From: Gracilibacillus alcaliphilus
GTDB lineage: Bacteria; Bacillota; Bacilli; Bacillales; Amphibacillaceae
Assembly (NCBI RefSeq): GCF_016909015.1
Contig: NZ_JAFBFA010000039.1
Coordinates: 1-50,942 of the forward strand
Length of the DNA stretch: 50,942 bases
Direction of reading: 5' to 3'
Part shown: piece by piece, positions 26,700-35,375 of the stretch
Numbering within the stretch: the first letter of the stretch is position 1
How the letters are laid out: every line of letters begins with the position of its first letter
Notes under the pieces: generated by a model
The model's input: only the letters and a program-made list of their open reading frames with translations
Told to the model about the DNA's origin: nothing
The model's database searches: none
Position numbers and translations under genes: made by a program

Positions 26700-26718
26700 T
26701 TGTACGTACAAGTATAAA
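26700..26718 (-). promoter_or_regulatory. AraR-like operator next to a -10 box of the importer operon
   Basis: TTGTACGTACAA (26700-26711) is a perfect 12-base palindrome and matches the core of the B. subtilis AraR operator as I know it. On the minus strand it directly follows TATACT, a possible -10, so a bound repressor would block transcription of the LplA-type operon. No good -35 is visible. Confidence 0.55.
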
Positions 26719-26803
26719 AATGCTTATTCATATTATGCGTGCAAATTCTTCGAGTTGGAAGTCAATTTTTTTGGAATTGATATCTTTTTTATCGATTTCA
26801 CCA

Positions 26804-26837
26804 AAAATAAACCGTTGCACATACGTACAACGGCTTT
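26804..26837 (-). terminator. Terminator after the NUDIX gene
   Basis: A stem of about 12 bp (AAACCGTTGCAC at 26809-26820 with GTACAACGGCTTT at 26825-26837, one mismatch and one bulge) is followed on the minus strand by a T-rich tail. Confidence 0.7.
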
Positions 26838-26865
26838 ATCTTTAGATGGGGCTATAAAAATGCCA

Positions 26866-27483
26866 TTAATCTAACAAACTATCTTGATTCTCTTTAGCTA
26901 ATAACTCAAATATCTCTTCTATTAATTCCTCTGTATTTCGCGTAGGGGACAGCGGGGGAAGTTTATCTCTTTCAAAAAAGCCAATCTCCTCTGTCTCCAT
27001 AAAATCCATCGTGTCTTTTCCTGTTATTTCACATAGAATAATCACCACATACACATGGACAGATGTTGGAGGATATTGATGTAATTGTGTATCAATGACT
27101 CCTAATAATCGGACAGCCTCAGCAATAAAACCCGATTCTTCCTTTATTTCTTTCACTATCACTTCCTGAGCTGACAGCCCTATATCCGTCCAGCCACCTG
27201 GAAGCGACCAGCGGCCGTCTGCCTTTTCTTTTACTAACAACAGTTTATTCTCTTGTAAAACCACGCCGCGCACTGCCAGCTTTGGTGTGATAACTCCTGT
27301 TTCGCTTTCAAACAGATCATTCCACTTAGCAGTATCGATATCGTAGTATGAATCTGCTATCTGCTCACTTAAAGCACCAAGCTCCTCAAATCGCTGGATA
27401 TCAAACTTGTCCTTAGAGTAGGTGGTACCTGCTTGACTGATTGCCTGCAATTCTTTGGCCCATGCTTTCCATTTCGATTCCAT
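26866..27483 (-). CDS. NUDIX hydrolase with X-linked nucleoside diphosphatase N-domain
   Basis: Cytosolic hydrolase of 205 residues, probably acting on ADP-ribose or another nucleoside diphosphate sugar. Residues 1-60 match the N-terminal helical domain of the ADP-sugar NUDIX group (WKAWAKELQAISQAGTTYSKDKFDIQRFEEL). The NUDIX domain follows with GGWTDIGLSAQEVIVKEIKEESGF near residue 95. Relative to the consensus Gx5Ex7REUxEExGU the first Glu is Leu and the Arg is Lys, while the metal-binding EE pair is kept. ATG 27483, 8 bases after AAGGG, is preferred to the GTG 9 bases upstream. Monocistronic. Confidence 0.88.
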   Translation of the reverse strand: MESKWKAWAKELQAISQAGTTYSKDKFDIQRFEELGALSEQIADSYYDIDTAKWNDLFESETGVITPKLAVRGVVLQENKLLLVKEKADGRWSLPGGWTDIGLSAQEVIVKEIKEESGFIAEAVRLLGVIDTQLHQYPPTSVHVYVVIILCEITGKDTMDFMETEEIGFFERDKLPPLSPTRNTEELIEEIFELLAKENQDSLLD

Positions 27484-27544
27484 CTCCCTCACCCTTTATA
27501 TTGATTTTTCAGCCGATTTTATTGAAATCCTACATCTAATTTAT

Positions 27545-27590
27545 ACTAAAAAAAGAAAAGCCATTGCATTACAAACACAATAGCTTCTCT
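27545..27590 (-). terminator. Terminator of the trp operon
   Basis: GAAAAGCCATTG (27555-27566) pairs imperfectly with CAATAGCTTCTC (about 27578-27589). A long T run follows on the minus strand. It lies right after trpA. Confidence 0.8.
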
Positions 27591-27600
27591 TTCCCCTTGT

Positions 27601-28380
27601 TTACTTACTCTTTGCCGCTGCAATCAGCTCTCGAATTGCCTCGCGTTCGCCTTTATGCAAGGCGTCGACAATTTTACTGCCGACAACCACACCATCACAA
27701 TGTGTTGTGAGCGATTTGACATGGTCTGGTGTCGATACACCGAATCCAGCTAATACTGGTGCATTACTCTGTTTGCGTAATTTCTCCAAATGCTCACCAA
27801 GATTCTCTTGGAAGGAACTGCGTACACCGGTTGTGCCAGTTACTGTTACGGCATAAAGGAACCCTTCGGTGCGCCGGCCGATTTCTGCTAACCGCTCTTC
27901 CGTACTGGTTAATGCAGCTAGACGAATCAAGGCGATATCATAGCTTTGCAAGGCCGGAACAATCAAACCTTCCTCTTCCAAAGGTAAATCAGGAATAATT
28001 AGTCCGTCGACTCCAGAATCGGCACAAGCCTCAGCAAATGCTTCGATTCCATAGGTATGAATTGGATTTATATAGGTCATTAGGACAATCGGCATTTGAC
28101 GTGTTGCTTTTGTTTCGGTTAGTTTCTCTAATACGGCTCGTAAAGACACACCTTGCTCTAAGGCTCGTAATCCTGCCGCTTGAATGGTCGGACCGTCAGC
28201 AACTGGATCAGAAAAAGCAATTCCTAATTCAACCGCTGTTGCACCAGCTTCTTCTAAAAAAGCTAACTGTTCATTTAATTGATCTAAACCGCCATCGCCA
28301 GCCATAATATACGGTACAAACGCCTTGTCCCCTTGATCTAATACGGCTGCAAATGCTTTTTCTAACTTATGTTTACCCAT
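27601..28380 (-). CDS. trpA: Tryptophan synthase alpha chain
   Basis: Cleaves indole-3-glycerol phosphate to indole and glyceraldehyde 3-phosphate in the TrpA2B2 complex. The TIM barrel of 259 residues has the catalytic pair in VELGIAFSDPVADGP (Glu51, Asp62) and the phosphate-binding GFGVSTPDHV and VVGSKIV near the C-terminus. ATG 28380 after AGGTGG gives an 8-base overlap with trpB; an earlier GTG start at 28392 is less likely. It is the last gene of the operon. Confidence 0.97.
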   Translation of the reverse strand: MGKHKLEKAFAAVLDQGDKAFVPYIMAGDGGLDQLNEQLAFLEEAGATAVELGIAFSDPVADGPTIQAAGLRALEQGVSLRAVLEKLTETKATRQMPIVLMTYINPIHTYGIEAFAEACADSGVDGLIIPDLPLEEEGLIVPALQSYDIALIRLAALTSTEERLAEIGRRTEGFLYAVTVTGTTGVRSSFQENLGEHLEKLRKQSNAPVLAGFGVSTPDHVKSLTTHCDGVVVGSKIVDALHKGEREAIRELIAAAKSK

Positions 28381-29575
28381 TTGCTTCACCACCTAATGCA
28401 TCTCTTACTGTTTCCACATCTTTATCACCGCGCCCGGATAAACAAATCACCATGATTTCATCCTCGGACATCTCTTTTGCCAATTTAGTCGCATAAGCGA
28501 TCGCATGAGAGCTTTCCAACGCTGGAATAATTCCCTCTGCTTTGGACAAGAATTGCAGACCTTCTAGTGCCTCCTGATCGGTGATATCGACATAGTTCAC
28601 CCGGCCTTGATCGCGTAAATAGCTATGTTCCGGTCCGACACCGGGATAATCTAATCCTGCTGAAATAGAGTGAGCTTCTTGAATTTGCCCATTCTCATCT
28701 TGAAGCAGATACGTCATCGTACCATGCAGAATACCTTTTTTGCCATAACTTAATGTCACAGCGTGTTTGTTGGTATCCACGCCTTCTCCGCCTGCTTCTA
28801 CACCATACATGCTGACAGTTTCATCCTCTACAAATGGATAGAACATACCCATTGAATTACTGCCGCCGCCAATACAGGCCACCACAGCATCTGGCAAACG
28901 CCCTTCCTTTTCCTGAAGCTGCTGCTTCGTTTCTTCACCAATCATGCTCTGGAAGTCGCGGACAATCTGTGGGAATGGATGTGGTCCTACTACAGATCCG
29001 ATAATATAGTGGGTATCATCCACATGGCTGACCCAGTAACGCAAAGCCTCATTCACTGCATCCTTTAATGTCCCGCTGCCTTGATCCACACTCTCTACAC
29101 GTGCACCTAACAGTTCCATCCGGAAGACATTCAATTTCTGACGGCGGACATCTTCTTTCCCCATAAAAATCACACACTCTAAGCCAAGCAGAGCACAAAC
29201 AGTGGCCGTCGCTACACCATGCTGTCCTGCACCTGTTTCTGCTACCACCTTCTTTTTGCCCATGCGCAAGGTTAATAAGGCCTGACCTAATGCATTGTTA
29301 ATCTTATGTGCCCCAGTATGGTTCAGATCTTCCCGCTTTAGATAGATCTTTGGACCGCCTAGTTGTTTTGAAAACCGCTCTGCATAATATAATGGCGTCT
29401 CACGACCGACATACTCCTTGAGATAATATTGGAATTCCTCGTTAAATGCTGGATCATTCTTTGCTTCGTTATAGGCCTTTTCTAGCTCCAATACAGCTGG
29501 CATCAATGTCTCTGGTACAAATCTACCCCCGTATTCACCATAATGGCCTGTTTCATTTGGTACATTATAGACCAT
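28373..29575 (-). CDS. trpB: Tryptophan synthase beta chain
   Basis: PLP enzyme that condenses indole with serine to tryptophan, 400 residues. The PLP lysine lies in HTGAHKIN (Lys91), and GGGSNSMG binds the phosphate; the N-terminus is GHYGEYGGRFVPETL. ATG 29575, 9 bases after AAAGGTG, overlaps trpF by 11 bases; upstream GTG/ATG codons (29587, 29584) sit too close to the ribosome binding site. This is the TrpB1 type that partners TrpA. Confidence 0.98.
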   Translation of the reverse strand: MVYNVPNETGHYGEYGGRFVPETLMPAVLELEKAYNEAKNDPAFNEEFQYYLKEYVGRETPLYYAERFSKQLGGPKIYLKREDLNHTGAHKINNALGQALLTLRMGKKKVVAETGAGQHGVATATVCALLGLECVIFMGKEDVRRQKLNVFRMELLGARVESVDQGSGTLKDAVNEALRYWVSHVDDTHYIIGSVVGPHPFPQIVRDFQSMIGEETKQQLQEKEGRLPDAVVACIGGGSNSMGMFYPFVEDETVSMYGVEAGGEGVDTNKHAVTLSYGKKGILHGTMTYLLQDENGQIQEAHSISAGLDYPGVGPEHSYLRDQGRVNYVDITDQEALEGLQFLSKAEGIIPALESSHAIAYATKLAKEMSEDEIMVICLSGRGDKDVETVRDALGGEANG

Positions 29576-30191
29576 GATTGTCATCACCTTTCTTTGCTGC
29601 TTGTATAAATGCCTTTATCTTGGCAAAGTCTTTCACGCCGTCGGTTTCAACACCGCTGGATACATCCACACCAGCCGGGCGCACTTCTTGAATCGCCTCA
29701 GCTACATTATGAGCGTCTAAGCCGCCCGCCAATAGAATTCGTTTGTCTAAAAAATCATAAGCGGTTGTCAATGACCAGTCAAAGGCTTTACCGCTTCCGC
29801 CCCGATATTGGTCAGCAGGACTGTCTAATAAATAATAGCCACAATCATAATCCGCTAATCGTTCTAAATCTTCCTGATTATGAACTTCAAAGGCCTTAAT
29901 AATAGGTAATTTCAACGCCTGACAATATGCTGGTGTTTCGTCACCATGCAGCTGGATATAATCTAAACCAACTGCTTCTGCTATTTCATGAACAGTATCG
30001 ATCTCTTCGTTAACAAAAACACCGACCTTTTTTACCTGTTCCGGAATAGCGGCTGCAAGTGCAGCGGCTTCTTCCTTTGTTACTTGTCGCTTACTTTTGG
30101 CAAAAACAAAGCCAATAAAATCAGCACCAGCTGCTACAGCAGTCCGAATTGCTTTTGGATCTCGAAGTCCACATATCTTTACTTGGGTCAT
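29565..30191 (-). CDS. trpF: Phosphoribosylanthranilate isomerase
   Basis: Isomerises phosphoribosylanthranilate to the carboxyphenylamino-deoxyribulose phosphate. The TIM barrel of 208 residues has the catalytic Cys7 in VKICGLR, the family segment DYIQLHGDE, and a C-terminal LAGGLDAHNV and VDVSSGVE phosphate site. AGGAG lies 8 bases before the ATG. Separated from trpC by 3 bases. Confidence 0.97.
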   Translation of the reverse strand: MTQVKICGLRDPKAIRTAVAAGADFIGFVFAKSKRQVTKEEAAALAAAIPEQVKKVGVFVNEEIDTVHEIAEAVGLDYIQLHGDETPAYCQALKLPIIKAFEVHNQEDLERLADYDCGYYLLDSPADQYRGGSGKAFDWSLTTAYDFLDKRILLAGGLDAHNVAEAIQEVRPAGVDVSSGVETDGVKDFAKIKAFIQAAKKGDDNHGL

Positions 30192-30194
30192 TGC

Positions 30195-30974
30195 TTATTC
30201 TCCTAACGGTATCTGTAATGCTTGGAACGTTTCCTGTAAATCACCAGATCGCATCATCGTTTCTCCAACCAGAATGCCTCGTGCCCCTGCTTTTTTCGCT
30301 CTCTCCACATCTGCCGCTGTCTTCATCCCGCTCTCACTAATCAATAGTGTCTTTTCGGTATCAATCTGAGCTGCTAACTGCTCGGTGATAGCAAGATCGA
30401 CATCAAATGTCTTTAAATTACGGTTATTCACACCAATAATTTGGGCACCAATTCGTTTGGCTGTTTGCAATTCTTCCTCATTATGCACCTCAAACAAAAT
30501 CTCCAGCCCCTTCTGGTCAGCATAACGATATAAAGCTGCTAAACGTTCTTCCGGCAAGGCAGCCCCAATCAGTAAGATCAAGTTTGCCCCGGCATCATAG
30601 GCACGGTCAATTTGAATGTCATCGATAATAAAATCTTTATTTAATACCGGCACCTCTACTGCTTCGCGTACCTCCTGCATATCCTGAATCGTTCCTTGGA
30701 AAAACGGTGTATCGGTTAAAACAGAAATGGCTCCTGCACCGCACGCTTCATATAAACGACCTTGTTCACTTGGCACTATCCCGTCATTGATTAACCCTTT
30801 TGACGGTGAAGCCCGCTTTATCTCCGCAATAATACTCATTTTATCTGCCTTCATAAACGTATCATATAAGGAAACATCAACTCGTTTGCCTTGAATCGAA
30901 CCAGGCTGATAATGCTGCTTTAATTCAGCTACCTCTTTTTCCTTTTCTGCTAAAATTTTATCTAAAATTGTCAT
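30195..30974 (-). CDS. trpC: Indole-3-glycerol-phosphate synthase
   Basis: Ring-closing decarboxylase of tryptophan synthesis, 259-residue TIM barrel. Visible motifs are IIAEIKRASPSKG, VLTDTPFFQG, VPVLNKDFIID, GVNNRNLKTF and ISESGMKT, which carry the conserved catalytic Glu and Lys residues. Its ATG overlaps the trpD stop (ATGA), a sign of translational coupling. Confidence 0.98.
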   Translation of the reverse strand: MTILDKILAEKEKEVAELKQHYQPGSIQGKRVDVSLYDTFMKADKMSIIAEIKRASPSKGLINDGIVPSEQGRLYEACGAGAISVLTDTPFFQGTIQDMQEVREAVEVPVLNKDFIIDDIQIDRAYDAGANLILLIGAALPEERLAALYRYADQKGLEILFEVHNEEELQTAKRIGAQIIGVNNRNLKTFDVDLAITEQLAAQIDTEKTLLISESGMKTAADVERAKKAGARGILVGETMMRSGDLQETFQALQIPLGE

Positions 30975-32002
30975 ACTACACCTCTTGTTTTTACTCGGTT
31001 ACTAATCGTAATAAGATTCTCCAATTTCGCCAGCGCTGCACCAGAATCAATCGATTCACGTGCCATATTTATCCCTTGCTGAATGGTTTCTGCTTTTCCA
31101 TTGGCAAAGATTCCTAAGCCTGCATTCAATAAAACGGTATCACGATGCGGTCCTTTTACACCTTCTAATACTTGACGCAGTATCAATGCATTCTCTTTGG
31201 CATCGCCACCTTTGATCAAATCATTAGGAATGACTGGTAAGTCTATTTCTTCTGGATTTAACGTGAATCTTGTTATTTCTCCTTGATTTAATAATACCAG
31301 ATGATTTTCTCCAGCTAAAGAGGCTTCATCCATATGGCCCGCTCCATTAATAACCAAGGCACGCTGGCGGCCTAATTTGTGCAATACATTTGCCATCGTT
31401 TCTAACGACTCCCGATGATAAGTTCCCATTAATTGGGAAGTTAATTTAACAGGATTGGTCAATGGACCGATGACATTAAAAATGGTCGGAATACCTAATG
31501 CCCGTCTCACTGTCATCGCCCGTTTCATTGCCGGATGTACATTTGGTGCAAATAAGAAGGCAATGCCATTCTCTTTTAAAATTTCATATGTCTCTGGGCG
31601 CGTAAATTCTAATGGAACACCAAGGTATTCTAGGACATCTGCACTCCCTGTCTTACTGGAGATACTGCGATTCCCATGCTTTGCTACCGTAATTCCGGCA
31701 CCGGCAATGACAAAGGCTGACGTTGTACTTACATTAAAACTTTGCGAGCCGTCTCCCCCTGTTCCACAGTTATCCATCGCATCGGTCAATTCATCCGGCA
31801 AAGCAAGCGGCGAAATTTCTAATAATACATTGACAAGTCCTGTTATTTCATCTGATGTCTCCCCTTTTGCCTTTAGTGCCGTCAAAAATGCTCCAATTGC
31901 AATATCACTCGTGTCCTCTGAAAAAATAAGTCTTGATGCCTCTTCCATTTCTGTTAAGGATAAGTCCTCTTTATTTAATACTTTCTGTAAATACTTTTTC
32001 AT
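30971..32002 (-). CDS. trpD: Anthranilate phosphoribosyltransferase
   Basis: Transfers phosphoribose from PRPP to anthranilate. The 343-residue protein has the PRPP-binding DNCGTGGDGSQSFNVST near residue 80, HGNRSISSKTGSADVLE near 110 and a following NVHPAMK motif. It begins with ATGA overlapping the end of trpG. There is no fused glutaminase domain, in line with a separate trpG. Confidence 0.98.
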   Translation of the reverse strand: MKKYLQKVLNKEDLSLTEMEEASRLIFSEDTSDIAIGAFLTALKAKGETSDEITGLVNVLLEISPLALPDELTDAMDNCGTGGDGSQSFNVSTTSAFVIAGAGITVAKHGNRSISSKTGSADVLEYLGVPLEFTRPETYEILKENGIAFLFAPNVHPAMKRAMTVRRALGIPTIFNVIGPLTNPVKLTSQLMGTYHRESLETMANVLHKLGRQRALVINGAGHMDEASLAGENHLVLLNQGEITRFTLNPEEIDLPVIPNDLIKGGDAKENALILRQVLEGVKGPHRDTVLLNAGLGIFANGKAETIQQGINMARESIDSGAALAKLENLITISNRVKTRGVV

Positions 32003-32586
32003 GCCTTTTGCTCCTTTCTAATCGCTTCAAAGAAATTATTCAATATTTGCTTGCCTTTACCTGTACCGATCGATTCTGGGTGGAACTGCAAGCCGTATAC
32101 CGGTAAATACGTATGTTTGACTGCCATAATCTCATCGTCGTCCATTGCTGTTGCTGTCACTACTAATTCATTAGGCAGTGAAGCTTTATCAATTACTAAT
32201 GAATGATAGCGCATGACCTCTAACGGCTGTTCCAGATAACTGAAGATTTCATCATTTTGGTGGCGTATCATCGATGTCTTGCCATGCTTAATCTGTCCTG
32301 CATGTATAATGTCTGCCCCATAGGCTGCACCGATGGCCTGATGTCCCAGGCAGATACCTAAGATTGGGAACTTATTCGCTAACTGCTTGACAACATCGAT
32401 ACAAATACCCGCTTGTTCTGGTGTTCCCGGTCCCGGTGAAAGAATAATCGCCTCAGGATTCATCTCGGTGATATCTTCCAGTGTCAATTTGTCATTGCGG
32501 ATAACTTCTACCTCTTTACCCAGCTCTGTCATATATTGAAATAAGTTATACGTAAAGGAATCATAATTATCGATTAATAAAATCAT
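31999..32586 (-). CDS. trpG: Anthranilate synthase glutamine amidotransferase subunit
   Basis: Class I glutaminase of 195 residues supplying ammonia to TrpE. The catalytic Cys is in GICLGHQAIG (near residue 79), with His and Glu in LQFHPESIGT. It overlaps trpE by 4 bases and is followed by trpD with a 4-base overlap. B. subtilis lacks trpG in its trp operon and uses PabA for both pathways; here the operon has its own copy, though sharing with PabB is possible. Confidence 0.97.
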   Translation of the reverse strand: MILLIDNYDSFTYNLFQYMTELGKEVEVIRNDKLTLEDITEMNPEAIILSPGPGTPEQAGICIDVVKQLANKFPILGICLGHQAIGAAYGADIIHAGQIKHGKTSMIRHQNDEIFSYLEQPLEVMRYHSLVIDKASLPNELVVTATAMDDDEIMAVKHTYLPVYGLQFHPESIGTGKGKQILNNFFEAIRKEQKA

Positions 32587-33962
32587 TTGCTGCTAACCTC
32601 CAATAACGATTTGGCTTTATTCAGGGTCTCTTGATATTCTGACTCTGGATTAGAATCATAGACAATACCGGCACCTGCTTGAACATAGGCATGTTCTCCC
32701 TTGATAACCATAGTGCGGATCGCTAAAGCTAGGTCTAGATCACCGTTCATATTGATATAACCGACGGCACCTGCATACGTGCCTCGTTTCTTCTGTTCTA
32801 ACTCATTAATGATCTGCATAGCACGTATCTTGGGTGCTCCAGATACCGTGCCTGCCGGCAAGGCAGAAATTAATGCGTCTAAGCCGGTATAAGCAGCCGT
32901 TAATTCACCATGTACTTCAGAGACAATGTGCATAACATGTTGATAACGTTCAATCGTCATATATTTCGGAATTGTAATTGATCCAGTCTCACAAACCCTG
33001 CCTAAATCGTTACGGCTTAAGTCAACTAACATCTTATGCTCTGCCAGCTCTTTCTCATCTGCTAACAGCTCGGCAGCTAGTTGCTTATCTTCTTGCTCTG
33101 TCTTACCTCGAGGCCTTGTGCCGGCAATCGGGTTGGTCACCACATGGCTGCCTGTCGTTTTGATTAGACTCTCTGGTGAAGCACCTAAAACAATATAATC
33201 ATCAAAGTCGATAAAATACATATATGGTGACGGATTAGCCACCCTTAACTTGCGGTAAAATACAAATGGATCGGCCTCAAATGTTGCCTTCATCCGCTGA
33301 GATAACACGACTTGAAAAATATCACCATCGACAATATGTTGTTTGGCCTCTTCTACCATTTGCAGGAATTCTTGTTTAGGAATAGACGGTGCAAAGCTGA
33401 CTGCTAATTCTTTATCAGGAGAAAAACTCTCTGGTGTAAGAATCTGTTCCTGCAGCTGATGGAGCTGTTCTGTTAATAGAGCCTCATTCCTTGTGCCATC
33501 TAAATCAACCGTCATAATGGTAATCAATTGCTTCATATGATCAAATACAATCACATCTTGATAGAACATCATGTGGACATCCGGCATATCAATTTCGTCC
33601 TCTAACATTTCGCCAATATATTCATATTGTCGAATGGCATCATAACCGATAAAACCAATTGCTCCGCCATAGAAGGCAAATGGCAGCGGGATATCCTCAT
33701 TTGGGATATGTGCCTTGACTACCTCCAGCGGCTTCTCTTGCAGATGCTCTTCTGTAGCCTTTGTATGATCCACTACAACAGTATCCACCCCTGTTCCAAT
33801 TACTTCTTTATATGGATTTAATCCGATAAAGGAGAAGCGTCCTTTTTCACTGTGATTGCCGGAAGACTCCAGCAAGAATTTCTTTTTTCCTTGGATGCGA
33901 TTAAATACCGAGATCGGTGTAATGGTGTCACCATTTAATGAAGAACTTTTATAATTAACCAT
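32583..33962 (-). CDS. trpE: Anthranilate synthase component I
   Basis: Converts chorismate and ammonia to anthranilate, 459 residues. The N-terminal domain carries a feedback-inhibition element (LLESSGNHSEKGRFSFIG, near residue 30). The C-terminal chorismate-binding domain shows the motifs GDIFQVVLSQRM, NPSPYMYF, GASPE, PIAGTRPRG and LPAGTVSGAPKIRAM. AAAGGAG lies 9 bases before the ATG. It is the first gene of trpEGDCFBA, downstream of two T-box leaders. Confidence 0.98.
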   Translation of the reverse strand: MVNYKSSSLNGDTITPISVFNRIQGKKKFLLESSGNHSEKGRFSFIGLNPYKEVIGTGVDTVVVDHTKATEEHLQEKPLEVVKAHIPNEDIPLPFAFYGGAIGFIGYDAIRQYEYIGEMLEDEIDMPDVHMMFYQDVIVFDHMKQLITIMTVDLDGTRNEALLTEQLHQLQEQILTPESFSPDKELAVSFAPSIPKQEFLQMVEEAKQHIVDGDIFQVVLSQRMKATFEADPFVFYRKLRVANPSPYMYFIDFDDYIVLGASPESLIKTTGSHVVTNPIAGTRPRGKTEQEDKQLAAELLADEKELAEHKMLVDLSRNDLGRVCETGSITIPKYMTIERYQHVMHIVSEVHGELTAAYTGLDALISALPAGTVSGAPKIRAMQIINELEQKKRGTYAGAVGYINMNGDLDLALAIRTMVIKGEHAYVQAGAGIVYDSNPESEYQETLNKAKSLLEVSSK

Positions 33963-34044
33963 TTTCTACAACTCCTTTATCTTCTTCTAATAGAGATTGT
34001 TCAAATTTATCGATCTTTTTGATACGCACTATAGTTACTTAAAA

Positions 34045-34310
34045 ATAAAAAACCGTCCTTATATATACTGCTATCAATATACATAAGGACGGTTTCTGAC
34101 CGTGGTGCCACCTCTATTGAAGACAGATTGAATACTGTCTTCCACTCATTATCTCTTAACGGAGATCAGCCGTTGCCTTGTACTCCTATTTCCAAGGCTC
34201 TCTCAAAGGTCCATTCCAGATTGCATGTATACCGGGTTTCCAGCAGCTCCGGCTCTCTATCATACAGTGGGAATCTGTACTCTTCCTTCTCATTGATTTT
34301 ATAATATAGT
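34045..34310 (-). promoter_or_regulatory. Tryptophan T-box leader, proximal copy
   Basis: T-box transcription attenuator sensing uncharged tRNA-Trp. The conserved T-box lies at 34100-34113 (AGGTGGCACCACGG on the minus strand). The specifier loop holds GAA-UGG-A, with the UGG codon at 34213-34211. The terminator stem is 13 bp (34050-34062 with 34083-34095) followed by T-rich sequence. It lies directly before trpE and downstream of a second copy. Confidence 0.93.
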
Positions 34311-34317
34311 TTTTATA

Positions 34318-34585
34318 TACAAAAAGGGTCTCCACATCCGCAAAGGACGAGGAAACCCGTGGTACCACCTTTATTAGCTGCATCAGCAGCTCACTCATCA
34401 TGCCATATCAGCATGTGCCCAATTGTAACGAGTGGGATTCTCGCCAAAGCCTACTAGTCTATCGTTCGGTTTGGAGGCTCAGAAGTCCATTCACTTATCT
34501 CATACACTGATTCACACCGGCCATCAGCTCTCTTGTTGTATGAAAGATTAAGTTACTACTCTTCATCCACGCCAGAATATTTTGT
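34318..34585 (-). promoter_or_regulatory. Tryptophan T-box leader, distal copy
   Basis: Second T-box in series. The T-box lies at 34357-34370 (AGGTGGTACCACGG), the specifier UGG at 34499-34497 in GUGAAUGGAC, and the terminator GGGTTTCC...GGAGACCC is followed by TTTTTG. Stem I features (the AGUA-like bulge and distal loop region) can be read on the minus strand. It starts the leader, so both attenuators must be passed before trpE. Confidence 0.93.
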
Positions 34586-34591
34586 ATTTAT

Positions 34592-34620
34592 ACTATGCAC
34601 TACTTTTTTTTATTTGTCAA
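34592..34620 (-). promoter_or_regulatory. Promoter of the trp leader and operon
   Basis: On the minus strand: TTGACA (complement of 34615-34620), 17 bases, then CATAGT (complement of 34592-34597). The perfect -35 and ideal spacing directly upstream of the distal T-box support it as the only trp promoter. Confidence 0.65.
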
Positions 34621-34677
34621 CTATTTTATTTAATTTTCAGAAAACTCCAGCTAAAGCAAGACTATGATCGGCGGGAG

Positions 34678-35112
34678 TTACTGAGGATCAGCACAATTAA
34701 AAAATTCCATATGCTGCTTCTCCTGTTTGTAGTAATCAATTCGATCCTTTAATGTACCTGTATGCAATTCTAAAAGATGACCATCTGGATCCGTAAAATA
34801 GATCGATTGTTTATCTCTTGGATCACGCGTCCTTCCTTTTAACACATGCACATTCAGTTGTTGAAATTTCTTTCGGTAGTTAGCTATTTCAGCTTCGCTA
34901 ACAGTAAATGCAATATGTGTATAAGTGGCCGGATTCTGCTGTCTAGGTATATTTTTTTCCTCATTTAGAGCTAGCCAAAGACCAGCCAAATCTAAATACG
35001 CCATGTTTCTTCCCTTTACCAGCAGAGTTGCGTCTAATGCTTGTTGATAAAAGGCAATCGATGTCTCAAGATTCGAGACAGAAAAAGTAAGATGATTAAT
35101 ACCTTGTATCAA
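34678..35112 (-). CDS. fosB: FosB metallothiol transferase (fosfomycin resistance type)
   Basis: VOC-fold enzyme that opens fosfomycin with bacillithiol. With the TTG start at 35112 (8 bases after AAAGGAG) it has 144 residues, the length of B. subtilis FosB, and metal ligands fall at His7, His66 and Glu115 as in characterised FosB. The in-frame ATG at 35130 lies inside the ribosome binding site and is unlikely. Typical motifs are YTHIAFT, SIYFTDPDG and HTGTLKDRIDYYKQEK. The enzyme implies a bacillithiol-producing host. Confidence 0.95.
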   Translation of the reverse strand: MIQGINHLTFSVSNLETSIAFYQQALDATLLVKGRNMAYLDLAGLWLALNEEKNIPRQQNPATYTHIAFTVSEAEIANYRKKFQQLNVHVLKGRTRDPRDKQSIYFTDPDGHLLELHTGTLKDRIDYYKQEKQHMEFFNCADPQ

Positions 35113-35293
35113 TGTTTGCGCTCCTTTCATGATTGATAACCATAATCAGAAGTTTTATTATTTACTCAACTTTTGCACACATAAACAAACACATACATCT
35201 TGCTATCATTCCGTAAACCTATGCTTTCTTATCGCCCCTGTCTTATTATTATTTTGACTGAATTAAGTATGCGAAAATTCACTCCTGCCTAAT

Positions 35294-35373
35294 CCTTCGA
35301 TTTTTCGACGTACAGGACGTACTAGTGCAAGCGTGGCGATTGTCGTCGCGACGTTTGCCTGCCATCGGGAAGG
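35294..35373. repeat. Palindromic intergenic repeat, family A, copy 2
   Basis: The core 35309-35329 matches the core of the copy at 15626-15646 at 18 of 21 bases, with a further shared GCGA...CGTCGCGA block. Imperfect outer arms CCTTCGAT (35294-35301) and ATCGGGAAGG (35364-35373) enclose it. It ends 3 bases from the thiF stop codon and may also shape the 3' end of the thi mRNA. Confidence 0.6.
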
Positions 35374-35375
35374 CG

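Noticed and set aside
33963..34620. TRAP-type control of the trp operon
   Set aside because: I found no series of regularly spaced GAG/UAG triplets in the leader; the two T-boxes explain control.
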